Source: Promicromonospora sp049532985 (GTDB lineage Bacteria > Actinomycetota > Actinomycetes > Actinomycetales > Cellulomonadaceae). From it: 64,000 bases of DNA. The notes under the pieces were generated by a model that was not told the DNA's origin, searched no databases, and was given only the letters and a program-made list of their open reading frames with translations. This document shows, in pieces, positions 24,917 to 34,587 of this stretch (the first letter of the stretch is position 1; each line of letters begins with the position of its first letter). Location of the stretch: positions 3,720,001-3,784,000 of the forward strand of contig NZ_CP186693.1 of assembly GCF_049532985.1 (NCBI RefSeq), read 5' to 3'. The position numbers were made by a program, and so were the translations under genes.

Positions 24917-26343
24917 CGGTTCGTGCCCTTCTCGATGCGCGACGCGTCGTCGCCCGTGCCGTCGCCGGGCAGCGGCCGGACCCGGACGCGCTCGACGCGC
25001 CGCCCGTCCATCGCCTCGACCCGGAGGGTCACGCGCGACGCCGCGTTCCGTACGGTGACCTCGTCGCCGACGGCGGGCATCCGTCCCAGCTCGGCCATGA
25101 CGAGCCCGCCGAGCGTCTCGTACGCCGCGCCCTCCGGCACCTCGATGCCCGTGTACTCGATCAGCTCGTCGGGGCGCAGCACGCCCGGGACGATCCAGGA
25201 CCCGTCGGCGGCCCGGGCGGCACCGGCGCGCCGCGGGTCGTGCTCGTCCGCGACGTCGCCCACCAGCTCCTCGACCACGTCCTCCAGCGTGACGACGCCG
25301 GACGTGCCGCCGTACTCGTCGACCACCACCGCCATCTGCATGCCGAGCTCGCGCAGCTCCACGAGCAGCGGGCCGAGACGCACGGTCTCCGGGACCCGCG
25401 GGGCCTCCACCATGAGCGCGGCCGCGGGGACCTCGTCGCGCCGGTCGTGCGGCACCCCGACGGCACGCCGCAGGTGCACCAGTCCGACCACGTCGTCACG
25501 ATCCTCGCCGATCACGGGGAACCGCGAGTGGCCCGTGCGCCGGGCGAGCGCCACGACGTCGGCCGCCGTGGCACCACGGTCCAGCACGGACATGCGCAGC
25601 CGGTCGGTCATGACGTCACGGGCGCTGAGCGTGTCCAGCTCGATCGAGTTGGTCAGCAGGGTCGCCACCGACTCCTCGAGCGTGCCCTCCTCGGCGGAGC
25701 GCCGCACGAGCGAGGCGAGCTCGGACGCGGACCGCGCGCCGGACAGCTCCTCCCGCGGCTCCACGCCGAGGCGGCGCAGCAGCGCGTTGGCGGACCCGTT
25801 CAGCACCGCGATGAGCGGCTTGAACGTGATCGTGAACACGCGCTGCACCGGCACCACCAGGCGCGCGGTGGCGAGCGGGGCCGAGAGCGCGAAGTTCTTG
25901 GGGATCAGCTCACCGCACACCATCGAGAAGGCGTTCACCAGGACGAGCGCCAGGACCCCCGCCAGGCCGGCGGAGACCGCGGTCGGCACGGACGCCGTGC
26001 CGAGGGCCGCCGACAGCAGGGAGTTCAGGGCCGGCTGCGCCGTGTACCCGAGCAGGATCGTGGTCAGCGTGATGCCGACCTGGGCGGAGCTCAGCTCCGT
26101 GGAGAGGTGCCGCAGGGCGGTGCGCACGCTGCGGTCCCGCATGCCGTGCCCCAGCGCGGGCCGGGCGGCATGCGCGGAGGTGGATCCGGACCCGGTCCGG
26201 CCGGGTCTGTCCCCCTCCGAGTCGTCGGAGTCGCCGATCACGGCGGGGTCGATGGTGACGAGGGAGAACTCCCCTGCCACGAAGACAGCAGTACCTGCTG
26301 TGAGGATGACGCCGACGGCGACCATGATCCAGTCGCCGGTCAT
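24913..26343 (-). CDS. CNNM/CBS/CorC hemolysin-family protein (first of pair)
   Basis: 476 residues. The CNNM membrane domain (WIMVAVGVILTAGTAVFVAG, VNAFSMVCGELIPKNFALS) is followed by a CBS pair (SARDVMTDRLRMSVLDR, HSRFPVIGEDRDDVVGLVH), then VVVDEYGGTSGVVTLEDVVE and a CorC_HlyC domain. A 40-residue Ser/Asp/Arg-rich insert lies after the first helix. ATG 26343 follows CCGGAG. It overlaps the downstream paralogue. The family acts in divalent cation export, by knowledge of related proteins. Confidence 0.88.
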   Translation of the reverse strand: MTGDWIMVAVGVILTAGTAVFVAGEFSLVTIDPAVIGDSDDSEGDRPGRTGSGSTSAHAARPALGHGMRDRSVRTALRHLSTELSSAQVGITLTTILLGYTAQPALNSLLSAALGTASVPTAVSAGLAGVLALVLVNAFSMVCGELIPKNFALSAPLATARLVVPVQRVFTITFKPLIAVLNGSANALLRRLGVEPREELSGARSASELASLVRRSAEEGTLEESVATLLTNSIELDTLSARDVMTDRLRMSVLDRGATAADVVALARRTGHSRFPVIGEDRDDVVGLVHLRRAVGVPHDRRDEVPAAALMVEAPRVPETVRLGPLLVELRELGMQMAVVVDEYGGTSGVVTLEDVVEELVGDVADEHDPRRAGAARAADGSWIVPGVLRPDELIEYTGIEVPEGAAYETLGGLVMAELGRMPAVGDEVTVRNAASRVTLRVEAMDGRRVERVRVRPLPGDGTGDDASRIEKGTNR

Positions 26344-26494
26344 CTCGCGCTCCGGAAGGCACTCGGGGGGTGCAGGATCTTCCAGGAATTCCGGTCGGGA
26401 TATCGCTCGATCATCGTGCGACAGATCGTAGCGGGAGGCGGACTCCCAGGCTCGTCTCAGTGTCTTGTCAGGCAAGTACGGGCATGATTGACCT

Positions 26495-27268
26495 ATGTCA
26501 TCTGGTATTCCCCAGCCGTCTGGGGCCCCGCAGCAGCCCGGTACGGCGTCGGCCGCAGCCTCGACCGGCCAGCAGAGCGCGACCGTGCTCGTGGTCGAGG
26601 ACGAGCCGACGATCGCCACGGCGATCGCTCAGCGCCTGTCCGCCGAGGGCTGGCGCGTCGAGGTGGCCCGCGACGGGCTGTCCGGTGTCGACGCGGCCTC
26701 GCGGCTGCGCCCCGACGTCGTCGTGCTCGACGTGATGCTGCCCGGGATCGACGGCCTCGAGGTGACGCGCCGCATCCAGGCCGAGCACCCGACCCCGATC
26801 CTCATGCTCACGGCGCGCGACGACGAGACGGACATGCTGGTCGGCCTCGGTGTGGGCGCCGACGACTACATGACCAAGCCGTTCTCGATGCGCGAGCTCG
26901 TGGCCCGCATCAAGGCGCTGCTGCGGCGGGTGGACCGCGCCGCGCAGGCCGCCGCCACCACCCCGGCCGACCCGCCCATGACCATGGGCGACGTCACGGT
27001 GGACCGCGCCCAGCGGCGCGTGTACCGGGCCGGCGACGAGGTGCACCTGACCCCCACGGAGTTCGAGCTGCTGGTCATGCTCGCCGGGTCCCCCAAGACC
27101 GTGCTCACGCGCGAACGCCTGCTCGCCGAGGTGTGGGACTGGGCGGACGCGAGCGGCACCCGCACCGTCGACTCGCACATCAAGGCGCTGCGCCGCAAGC
27201 TCGGCCCCGACCTGATCCGCACGGTGCACGGCGTGGGCTACGCGTTCGAGCCGCCCGCCGGCCAGTGA
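26495..27268 (+). CDS. OmpR-family response regulator
   Basis: 257 residues. A 28-residue Gln/Ser/Ala tail precedes the receiver domain: VLVVEDEPTIATAIAQ, phosphoacceptor D79 in VVVLDVMLPG, and DDYMTKPFSMREL. The C-terminus is a winged-helix DNA-binding domain (LTPTEFELLVMLAGSPKTVL, RTVDSHIKALRRKLG, VHGVGYAFEPP). CATGAT six bases upstream of the ATG and no ribosome site suggest a leaderless transcript. The partner kinase follows 25 bp downstream. Confidence 0.92.
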   Translation: MSSGIPQPSGAPQQPGTASAAASTGQQSATVLVVEDEPTIATAIAQRLSAEGWRVEVARDGLSGVDAASRLRPDVVVLDVMLPGIDGLEVTRRIQAEHPTPILMLTARDDETDMLVGLGVGADDYMTKPFSMRELVARIKALLRRVDRAAQAAATTPADPPMTMGDVTVDRAQRRVYRAGDEVHLTPTEFELLVMLAGSPKTVLTRERLLAEVWDWADASGTRTVDSHIKALRRKLGPDLIRTVHGVGYAFEPPAGQ

Positions 27269-27293
27269 TCGGGTCTCACGACCAGGTGTCCCG

Positions 27294-28478
27294 ATGATGC
27301 GGCCGCACGTGCCCCGTCCCCGCGTGCCGGACGTGCGCCCGCTCGACCCGCTCAGCTCGCTCAAGATCAAGCTCGGCGTGCTGGTGGCGGCCACCGTGAC
27401 CGCCGCCGTGCTCATCACGTGGCTGGGCCTGCAGGCGTCGCTGGGCCCGAGCCGGACGTTCCCGCTCGCGATCATCCTGTCGCTGCTGGTCACGCAGGTC
27501 CTGGCCCGCGGCATGACGTCGCCGCTGCGCGAGATCACGGAGGCCGTCCAGGCCATGGCGGACGGCGACTACACGCGCCGGGTGCGCGCCACGAGCAGCG
27601 ACGAGGTGGGTCAGCTCGCGCACGCCTTCAACCGGATGGCCGAGGACCTGGCGTCGGTGGAGCAGACCCGCCGGGACCTGATCGCCAACGTGTCGCACGA
27701 GCTGCGCACGCCGGTCGCCGCCCTGCAGGCCCAGCTCGAGAACATGGTGGACGGCGTGGTCCCGCCCACGCCGGCGGCCCTGGAGCAGGCCCACGCGCAG
27801 ACGGAGCGGCTGACCCGGCTCGTCACCTACCTGCTGGACCTGTCGCGCATCGAGGCGGGCGCGTCGGCGCTCAACGTCGGCACCATCGCGGTGGGCGACT
27901 TCCTGGAGGACTGCGCCGAGGACCTGTCGATGGTCGACGCGGCGAAGGACCTGCACTACGTCGTGGACGTCACCCCGGAGGACCTGGTGATCGAGGGCGA
28001 CGCCGAGCGGTTGCGCCAGGTGGTCACCAACCTGCTGCAGAACGCGATCCGGCACTCGCCGGCCGGCGGCGTCGTGCGCCTGGACGCCTACCCGGTGGAC
28101 GGGAGCGAGGGGGCCGACGTCGTGCTCGAGGTGAGTGACGAGGGTCCCGGGATCGCGGCGGCGGACCGGGAGCGGATCTTCCAGCGGTTCGTCCGCGGCA
28201 CGGGGTCCGGCGACGGCAGGGGGCGCAACGGCTCGTCGTCCGAGCCGTTCCCGGACGCCGCGGGCGGCACGGCCGGGAGCACGGTCGGCAGCACCGCCGG
28301 CGGCACGGTCGGGTCGAGCGGCGGGACCGGGATCGGCCTCGCCATCGTCCGCTGGGCGGTCGAGCTGCACGGCGGGCACGTCGAGGTGGTGGACTCCGAG
28401 CGGGGCGCGACGATGCGCGTCACCCTCCCCGCGCGGGCACACCCGGCACCGGGTGTCACAACCACGCACACGGTGTGA
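27294..28478 (+). CDS. Sensor histidine kinase with Gly/Ser-rich insert in the ATP domain
   Basis: 394 residues. Two transmembrane helices (LGVLVAATVTAAVLITWLGL; FPLAIILSLLVTQVLA) flank an almost absent outer loop, followed by a HAMP domain, HisKA with H135 in NVSHELRTP, and HATPase (VVTNLLQNAIRHSP, VSDEGPGI, GGTGIGLAIV). Between the G1 box and G2 box lies an insert of about 40 residues, rich in Gly, Ser and Thr with repeated GSTVGSTAGG. With no sensor loop it probably senses membrane state or a partner protein. Signal unknown. Confidence 0.9.
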   Translation: MMRPHVPRPRVPDVRPLDPLSSLKIKLGVLVAATVTAAVLITWLGLQASLGPSRTFPLAIILSLLVTQVLARGMTSPLREITEAVQAMADGDYTRRVRATSSDEVGQLAHAFNRMAEDLASVEQTRRDLIANVSHELRTPVAALQAQLENMVDGVVPPTPAALEQAHAQTERLTRLVTYLLDLSRIEAGASALNVGTIAVGDFLEDCAEDLSMVDAAKDLHYVVDVTPEDLVIEGDAERLRQVVTNLLQNAIRHSPAGGVVRLDAYPVDGSEGADVVLEVSDEGPGIAAADRERIFQRFVRGTGSGDGRGRNGSSSEPFPDAAGGTAGSTVGSTAGGTVGSSGGTGIGLAIVRWAVELHGGHVEVVDSERGATMRVTLPARAHPAPGVTTTHTV

Positions 28479-28835
28479 ACCGGGCGAAGCCCGCAGGAAA
28501 CCCAGCAGCCTAGGGGTCCTGTCGGTCGGAGCGTGAGACGGAGTCCCGTGATTTCCGTCACACACGCAAAGAACGTCCAGCCTGCAACAAAACCCCGTAA
28601 CGCGGCGTTGGCCTCTTCGAGGGCGAATGTTGCCCGCGTTTTGCTCTGGCTGCGGGAAGCATGACGAACCACCTTCATTGGTGCCGTGGCACACGGCTGG
28701 GCCCGTGCGACCACACCCCACCGGAGGGCTGAAAGGGCCTACCCTTGGAGGGTCCGAAAACATTCGGGCTGCGCGCGCCGCGACCAGACGTGGCGCGCTA
28801 CGAACGCAACTGTGGTGAAGGTGGGCGATCCGCGC
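28479..28835. other. Intergenic region upstream of kgd
   Basis: 357 bp. Its first half has locally lower GC (CAACAAAACCCCGTAACGC, GCGAATGTTGCCCGCGTTTT) and probably carries the kgd promoter(s). The kgd frame stays open to 28686, but only the final 25 bp hold ribosome sites. No other gene is supported. Confidence 0.4.
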
Positions 28836-31800
28836 GTGTCCCCTAAGGCTGGTTCAGAGTCGATCAGCGTGGCGAGCTCGTCATTCGGAGCCAACGAGTG
28901 GCTTGTGGACGAGCTCTACCAGCAGTACCTGAAGGACAAGAACGCGGTGGACCCCGCGTGGTGGGACTTCTTCGCCGACTACACCCCGGGGGAGAACGGG
29001 TCCGCCAAGGACGGCGGTCCAGCGGCCCCCACCGCGACCCCGGAGGCCGCCCCCGCGGCACCTGCCGAGGCCGCCCCCGCGCCGGCAGCACCCGCGCAGC
29101 AGGCCCCGGTCACGGGCGGCACCGCCGCCTCGGAGGCCGGCCAGCCCGTGCGCGAGAAGGTCCTCCCGGCCGACCCGAAGATCAACCCGGCGAACCCCAT
29201 CGCCACCCCGCCCACCACGCACTACGCGGACACGTTCGAGCGCCCGGTGGCGCACCCGGACGCCGTCGACGACGTCCAGAAGCTCCGCGGCCCGGCCGCG
29301 CGCGTGGTCACGAACATGGAGGCCTCTCTCGAGGTCCCCACCGCCACCTCGGTGCGCGCCGTGCCCGCCAAGCTGATGGTCGACAACCGCATCGTCATCA
29401 ACAACCACCTCAAGCGCGGCCGTGGCGGCAAGATCTCGTTCACGCACCTCATCGGCTTCGCGCTGGTCGAGGCGCTGGCGGACATGCCCGTCATGAACGC
29501 CCACTACGAGCAGGTGGACGGCAAGCCGGGGGTGAACCAGCCCGCGCACGTCGGCTTCGGCCTCGCGATCGACCTGGCCAAGCCCGACGGCTCGCGCCAG
29601 CTCCTGGTGCCCAGCATCAAGAAGGCCGAGGAGCTCGACTTCGCCGAGTTCTGGGCGGCCTACGAGGAGCTGGTCCGCAAGGCTCGCGGCGGCAAGCTCG
29701 GCGTCCCGGACTTCCAGGGCACCACGATCTCGCTGACCAACCCGGGCGGCATCGGCACCGTGCACTCCGTGCCGCGGCTCATGCAGGGTCAGGGCACCAT
29801 CGTCGGCGTCGGAGCCATGGACTACCCGGCCGAGTTCGCCGGTGCGTCCGAGGAGCAGCTCGCCCGGATGGGCGTCTCGAAGGTCATGACGCTCACGTCG
29901 ACCTACGACCACCGCATCATCCAGGGCGCGCAGTCCGGCGAGTTCCTCAAGATCATCGCGGAGAAGCTGCTCGGACTGGACGGCTTCTACGACCGCGTCT
30001 TCGCGGCCCTGCGCGTGCCGTACGAGCCCGTCCGCTGGGTGCGCGACAACACGGTCGACGCCGACGTCGAGGCCGCCAAGCCGGCCAAGATCGCCGAGGT
30101 CGTGCAGGCGTACCGCTCGCGCGGTCACCTCATGGCGGACACCGACCCGCTCGCCTACCGCCAGCGCAAGCACCCCGACCTGGACATCCAGAACCACGGC
30201 CTGACGCTGTGGGACCTGGACCGGACCTTCCCGACGGCAGGCTTCGGCACCAAGCCGAAGGCCACGCTGCGCGAGATCCTCGGCCTGCTGCGCGACTCGT
30301 ACTGCCGCACCATCGGCATCGAGTACATGCACATCGCCGACCCGGCGCAGCGCAAGTGGCTCCAGGAGCGCCTGGAGGCCGGCTACGCCAAGACGCCGCG
30401 CGAGGACCAGCTCCGCATCCTGCGCCGCCTGAACTCCGCCGAGGCGTTCGAGACGTTCCTGCAGACCAAGTTCGTCGGGCAGAAGCGCTTCTCGCTGGAG
30501 GGCGGCGAGTCCCTCATCCCGCTGCTCGACGCGATCCTGTCGAAGGCCGCCGAGGGTGGCCTCGACGAGGTCGGCATCGGCATGGCCCACCGCGGCCGCC
30601 TCAACGTGCTGGCGAACATCGCGGGCAAGAGCTACGGCCAGATCTTCAAGGAGTTCGAGGGCCAGCTCGACCCGAAGAGCGTCCAGGGCTCCGGTGACGT
30701 CAAGTACCACCTCGGCACCGAGGGCACGTTCACCTCGGAGTCCGGCGCCACCACGCGCGTCTACCTTGCGGCCAACCCGTCGCACCTGGAGGCCGTGGAC
30801 CCGGTGCTCGAGGGCATCGTGCGCGCCAAGCAGGACCGCATCGACCTCGGTGGCGACGGCTTCTCCGTGCTGCCGATCCTGGTGCACGGCGACGCCGCCT
30901 TCGCGGGCCAGGGCGTGGTCCCCGAGGTGCTGAACCTGTCGCAGCTGCGCGGGTACCGCACCGGCGGCACCATCCACGTGGTCGTCAACAACCAGGTCGG
31001 CTTCACCACCGGCCCGACGGCGTCCCGCTCGACCACCTACGCGACCGACGTGGCCAAGGGCTACCAGGTCCCGGTCATGCACGTGAACGGCGACGACCCC
31101 GAGGCCGTCGTGCGCACCGCCGAGCTGGCCTTCGCGTTCCGCGAGCAGTTCGGCCAGGACGTCATCATCGACCTCATCTGCTACCGCCGCCGCGGGCACA
31201 ACGAGGGCGACGACCCGTCGATGACGCAGCCGCTCATGTACAACCTCATCGAGACCAAGCGCTCGGTGCGCAAGCTCTACACCGAGAACCTGGTCGCGCG
31301 CGGTGACATCACCGTCGAGGAGGCCGAGGGCGCGCTGCAGGACTACCAGTCGCAGCTCGAGCGGGTGTTCACCGAGACCAAGTCCGGGTTCACGCCCGCG
31401 CCGCAGACCGAGCACCTCGCCGGCCTGGAGCGGCCCGAGTCCCAGCGTGAGGACGCCGGGACGATGGTCGGCTGGCAGACCGCGATCTCGCAGGAGCTGC
31501 TGCAGCGCGTCGGCGACGTGCACACCACGCCCCCCGAGGGCTTCACGGTGCACCCCAAGCTCGCGCAGCTCCTCGAGAAGCGCCAGCTCATGGCGAAGGA
31601 AGGCGGCATCGACTGGGGCTTCGGCGAGCTCGCGGCCTTCGGTTCGCTGCTCGTGGAGGGCACCCCGGTGCGCCTCGCCGGCCAGGACTCGCGCCGCGGC
31701 ACGTTCGTGCAGCGCCACGCGGTGCTGCACGACCGCGAGACCGGTGCCGAGTGGACCCCGCTGCTGTACCTGTCGAGCGACCAGGCCAAGTTCTGGGTCT

Positions 31801-32624
31801 ACGACTCCTCGCTGTCGGAGTACGCGGCGCTCGGCTTCGAGTACGGCTACTCCGTGGAGCGCCCGGACGCCCTGGTGCTGTGGGAGGCGCAGTTCGGCGA
31901 CTTCGTCAACGGCGCCCAGACGGTGATCGACGAGTTCATCTCGTCCGCCGAGCAGAAGTGGGGCCAGTCGTCCTCGGTGGTCATGCTGCTGCCGCACGGG
32001 TACGAGGGCCAGGGGCCTGACCACTCGTCGGCCCGCATCGAGCGGTTCCTGCAGCTGTGCGCCGAGAACAACATCACGGTCGCGCAGCCGTCCACGCCGG
32101 CGTCGTACTTCCACCTGCTGCGCCGTCAGGCCTACGCCCGGCCGCGCCGTCCGCTCGTGGTGTTCACGCCCAAGCAGCTCCTGCGCCTCAAGGCGGCGGC
32201 GTCCGCAGCGGAGGACTTCACCGAGGGCACGTTCCGCGAGGTTCTCGCGGACACCACCGCGGACCCGGCGAAGGTGGACCGCGTGATCCTGTGCACCGGC
32301 CGCGTGTACTACGACCTGCTCGCCGAGCGCACCAAGCGCGGCGACGAGGGCGTGGCGCTCGTCCGCCTGGAGCAGCTCTACCCGTTCCCGGAGGAGCAGA
32401 TCCGCGCGGAGCTCGCCAAGTACGGCGACGCCGAGGTGGTCTGGGTCCAGGACGAGCCGCAGAACCAGGGCGCGTGGGGCTTCATCCACCTGGCACTGCC
32501 GATGGACGTGCCGTACGTCAAGGTGGTCTCCCGCCCGGCGTCGGCCTCGACGGCGGCCGGTACGGCCAAGCTGCACCAGGCCCAGCAGAAGACCCTGCTG
32601 GAACAGGCCTTCGCGCGCGGCTGA
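28836..32624 (+). CDS. kgd: 2-oxoglutarate dehydrogenase/decarboxylase, E2-E1 fusion (Kgd/OdhA)
   Basis: About 1262 residues. The N-terminus SSFGANEWLVDELYQQYLKD is the E1o assembly segment; an Ala/Pro linker follows. Residues about 130-370 are an E2 succinyltransferase catalytic domain with its TSTYDHRIIQGAQSGEFL active-site motif. The remaining 880 residues are the thiamine-pyrophosphate E1o component (GMAHRGRLNVL, HLGTEGTF, VVVNNQVGFTTGP, RRRGHNEGDDPS, LLPHGYEGQGPDHSSARIER). Actinobacteria use this fused protein with a shared lipoyl E2 in the TCA cycle. GTG 28836 lies ten bases after AAGGTGGG; GTG 28812 or 28869 are alternatives. A strong terminator follows. Confidence 0.95.
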   Translation: MSPKAGSESISVASSSFGANEWLVDELYQQYLKDKNAVDPAWWDFFADYTPGENGSAKDGGPAAPTATPEAAPAAPAEAAPAPAAPAQQAPVTGGTAASEAGQPVREKVLPADPKINPANPIATPPTTHYADTFERPVAHPDAVDDVQKLRGPAARVVTNMEASLEVPTATSVRAVPAKLMVDNRIVINNHLKRGRGGKISFTHLIGFALVEALADMPVMNAHYEQVDGKPGVNQPAHVGFGLAIDLAKPDGSRQLLVPSIKKAEELDFAEFWAAYEELVRKARGGKLGVPDFQGTTISLTNPGGIGTVHSVPRLMQGQGTIVGVGAMDYPAEFAGASEEQLARMGVSKVMTLTSTYDHRIIQGAQSGEFLKIIAEKLLGLDGFYDRVFAALRVPYEPVRWVRDNTVDADVEAAKPAKIAEVVQAYRSRGHLMADTDPLAYRQRKHPDLDIQNHGLTLWDLDRTFPTAGFGTKPKATLREILGLLRDSYCRTIGIEYMHIADPAQRKWLQERLEAGYAKTPREDQLRILRRLNSAEAFETFLQTKFVGQKRFSLEGGESLIPLLDAILSKAAEGGLDEVGIGMAHRGRLNVLANIAGKSYGQIFKEFEGQLDPKSVQGSGDVKYHLGTEGTFTSESGATTRVYLAANPSHLEAVDPVLEGIVRAKQDRIDLGGDGFSVLPILVHGDAAFAGQGVVPEVLNLSQLRGYRTGGTIHVVVNNQVGFTTGPTASRSTTYATDVAKGYQVPVMHVNGDDPEAVVRTAELAFAFREQFGQDVIIDLICYRRRGHNEGDDPSMTQPLMYNLIETKRSVRKLYTENLVARGDITVEEAEGALQDYQSQLERVFTETKSGFTPAPQTEHLAGLERPESQREDAGTMVGWQTAISQELLQRVGDVHTTPPEGFTVHPKLAQLLEKRQLMAKEGGIDWGFGELAAFGSLLVEGTPVRLAGQDSRRGTFVQRHAVLHDRETGAEWTPLLYLSSDQAKFWVYDSSLSEYAALGFEYGYSVERPDALVLWEAQFGDFVNGAQTVIDEFISSAEQKWGQSSSVVMLLPHGYEGQGPDHSSARIERFLQLCAENNITVAQPSTPASYFHLLRRQAYARPRRPLVVFTPKQLLRLKAAASAAEDFTEGTFREVLADTTADPAKVDRVILCTGRVYYDLLAERTKRGDEGVALVRLEQLYPFPEEQIRAELAKYGDAEVVWVQDEPQNQGAWGFIHLALPMDVPYVKVVSRPASASTAAGTAKLHQAQQKTLLEQAFARG

Positions 32625-32634
32625 CCGCACGCAC

Positions 32635-32673
32635 CACGAGAGGCGGGCACCCCTGGGGTGCCCGCCTCTCGTG
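32635..32673 (+). terminator. Terminator after kgd
   Basis: CACGAGAGGCGGGCACCCC and GGGGTGCCCGCCTCTCGTG form a perfect 19-bp stem with a one-base loop, ten bases past the stop codon. Confidence 0.85.
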
Positions 32674-32704
32674 CGTCCCGCGCCGGCGTGTCACCGGCCC
32701 GGCC

Positions 32705-32710
32705 TAGGCT
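32705..32710 (+). promoter_or_regulatory. -10 box TAGGCT of leaderless VOC gene
   Basis: TAGGCT, GTCCGG, then ATG 32717; no ribosome site. Confidence 0.55.
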
Positions 32711-32716
32711 GTCCGG

Positions 32717-33433
32717 ATGGCAGACGCAGCGTTCAAGGACCTGGTCATCGACGCCACCCACGGGCCGGCGCTCGCCGCCTTCTGGTCGGCGGCGCTCGGC
32801 CTGCGAGCGGAGCCGGCGGGCGAGTCACCCACGGACCTCGTGCTGCGGGACGACGTCGCCGAGCACACCGTCTGGATCAACCAGGTGCCGGAAGCCCGCA
32901 CCGTGAAACAGCGGGTACACCTGGACCTGCACGCCACGGTCGAGGAGCTGACGCGGCTCGGCGCCACGGCGGCCGCGGAGTACGCGGGCAACGAAGCCGA
33001 CGACTGGACCGTCCTGCGTGATCCCGAGGGCGGTGAGCTGTGCGCGTTCCCGCGGCGCGCCGCGATCGTCGGCAGGTACCGGCTCTACGCCCTGGTGGTG
33101 GACGCCGCGGACCCGGCGTCCGTGAGCGCCTGGTGGGGCGAGCGCCTCGGCCTGGAGCCCCTGCGGTACGACGACCGACCGTGGTACCGGCTGGAGCCCG
33201 GCGGCAGCCTGCCCTGGCTGATGCTCTTCATCCCGGTCCCCGAGCCCAAGACGGTCAAGAACCGCATCCACTGGGACGTCTGGGGCGAGACCGAGGCGTT
33301 CCTCGCGGCGGGAGCGACGCTGCTCACCGGCCGCGAGGACTCACCCGACCCGCACGTCTGGTGGGACGTGCTGGCCGACCCGGAGGGAAACGAGTTCTGC
33401 GTGTTCCGCCCGGACCGGCCCCTGCAGGGGTGA
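32717..33433 (+). CDS. VOC-superfamily protein with two glyoxalase-like domains
   Basis: 238 residues formed by two tandem beta-alpha-beta units (FKDLVIDATHGPALAAFWSA and YALVVDAADPASVSAWWGER), each ending in DPEGGELCAF or DPEGNEFCVF. Metal-ligand positions of classical glyoxalase I are only partly present (His/Glu in HLDLH and HWDVW). It belongs to the glyoxalase-like (Glyoxalase_6) group common in actinobacteria, with no known substrate. Leaderless start. Convergent with an aldo/keto reductase three bases away. Confidence 0.8.
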   Translation: MADAAFKDLVIDATHGPALAAFWSAALGLRAEPAGESPTDLVLRDDVAEHTVWINQVPEARTVKQRVHLDLHATVEELTRLGATAAAEYAGNEADDWTVLRDPEGGELCAFPRRAAIVGRYRLYALVVDAADPASVSAWWGERLGLEPLRYDDRPWYRLEPGGSLPWLMLFIPVPEPKTVKNRIHWDVWGETEAFLAAGATLLTGREDSPDPHVWWDVLADPEGNEFCVFRPDRPLQG

Positions 33434-33435
33434 GC

Positions 33436-34431
33436 TCACCACTTGTCGTGGACGTGCTCCTTGATCATCTCGTCGTAGATCTCGCGCACACCCGACATGA
33501 ACAGCGGGCCCAGCGTCGCGGCGTCGCCGGCGGCCGCGTTGGCCCGGGCCTGCTCGACGTTCCGCGCACCCGGGATCACCGAGGAGACGCCCGGACGCTG
33601 CCAGGCCCAGGCGATGGCGGCCTGCGCCGGGGTCAGCGCGTCGCCCACGCGGTCGCGCGCCAGCTCCGTGAACCGGGCCGCGGCCTCCAGGCCCACCTCG
33701 TACGGCACGCCGGAGAACGTCTCGCCGACGTCGAACGCGGCACCCTCGCGGTTGAAGGTGCGGTGGTCGTTCTCGGCGAACACCGTGTCCTTGGTGTACT
33801 TGCCGGACAGCAACCCGGACGCGAGCGGCACGCGCGCGATGATGCCCACGCCCGCCGCGGACGCCGCGGGCAGCACCTCGTCGAGCGGCTTGAGGCGGAA
33901 CGCGTTCAGGATGATCTGCACGGTGGCGACGCCCGGACGCGCGATGGCCTCCAGGGCCTCCGAGGTCTTCTCGACGCTCATGCCGTACGCGGCGATGGCG
34001 CCCTCGGACACGAGCTGGTCGAGCGCGTCGTAGACGGCGTCCGAGGAGTAGACGGAGGTGGGCGGGCAGTGCAGCTGGACCAGGTCCAGCCGCTCGACGC
34101 CGAGGTTCCGCCGCGACCGGTCGATCCACTGGCGGAAGTTGTCCAGCACGTAGTTCTCCGGCACCTGGTCCACGCGGCGCCCCATCTTCGTGGCCACGGT
34201 CAGCCCGGCGTCCGGGTGGTCCTTGAGGAAGGAACCGATCACCTGCTCGCTCCGGCCGTCCCCGTACACGTCGGCCGTGTCGAAGAAGGTCACGCCGGCG
34301 TCCAGAGAGGCCTCCAGGACGGCGCGGGCGTCGTCCTCGCTCACCTCTCCCCAGTCGGCGCCGAGCTGCCAGGTGCCCAGGCCCACAGCCGATACGAGCC
34401 GACCTGTCCGTCCGAGTACCTGCTGTTCCAT
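33436..34431 (-). CDS. Aldo/keto reductase
   Basis: 331 residues, a (beta/alpha)8 NADPH-dependent reductase. The catalytic tetrad is visible as D and Y in TFFDTADVYGDGRSE, K in LTVATKMGRR, and H in LDLVQLHCPP. The C-terminal SSVIPGARNVEQARANAAA binds the cofactor 2'-phosphate. AGGAGGAACG precedes ATG 34431. Substrate unknown; the closest functional groups are general-stress aldo/keto reductases. It is transcribed divergently from an aldose epimerase family protein. Confidence 0.9.
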   Translation of the reverse strand: MEQQVLGRTGRLVSAVGLGTWQLGADWGEVSEDDARAVLEASLDAGVTFFDTADVYGDGRSEQVIGSFLKDHPDAGLTVATKMGRRVDQVPENYVLDNFRQWIDRSRRNLGVERLDLVQLHCPPTSVYSSDAVYDALDQLVSEGAIAAYGMSVEKTSEALEAIARPGVATVQIILNAFRLKPLDEVLPAASAAGVGIIARVPLASGLLSGKYTKDTVFAENDHRTFNREGAAFDVGETFSGVPYEVGLEAAARFTELARDRVGDALTPAQAAIAWAWQRPGVSSVIPGARNVEQARANAAAGDAATLGPLFMSGVREIYDEMIKEHVHDKW

Positions 34432-34575
34432 CGTTCCTCCTGCTGCTGAGGCGGGCGGACTACACCCGCGCAGGCCCGTCGTCGGGCCGTCTTCGTGCGG
34501 GGTCGTGTGGACGTGCCACAGACCCGACCCCATAGTCTGCTGTCTCACGCTACGTGCCGCAGGAGAAAATTGCCC

Positions 34576-34581
34576 TACGGT
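34576..34581 (+). promoter_or_regulatory. -10 box TACGGT of leaderless epimerase gene
   Basis: TACGGT occurs twice in tandem (34576-34581, 34582-34587). The first stands six bases before GTG 34588, giving a leaderless arrangement. Confidence 0.5.
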
Positions 34582-34587
34582 TACGGT

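Noticed and set aside
28881..32630. A 1249-codon open frame antisense to kgd
   Set aside because: It mirrors the third-position GC of kgd; composition is Arg/Leu/Val-rich with no domain, so it is a shadow.
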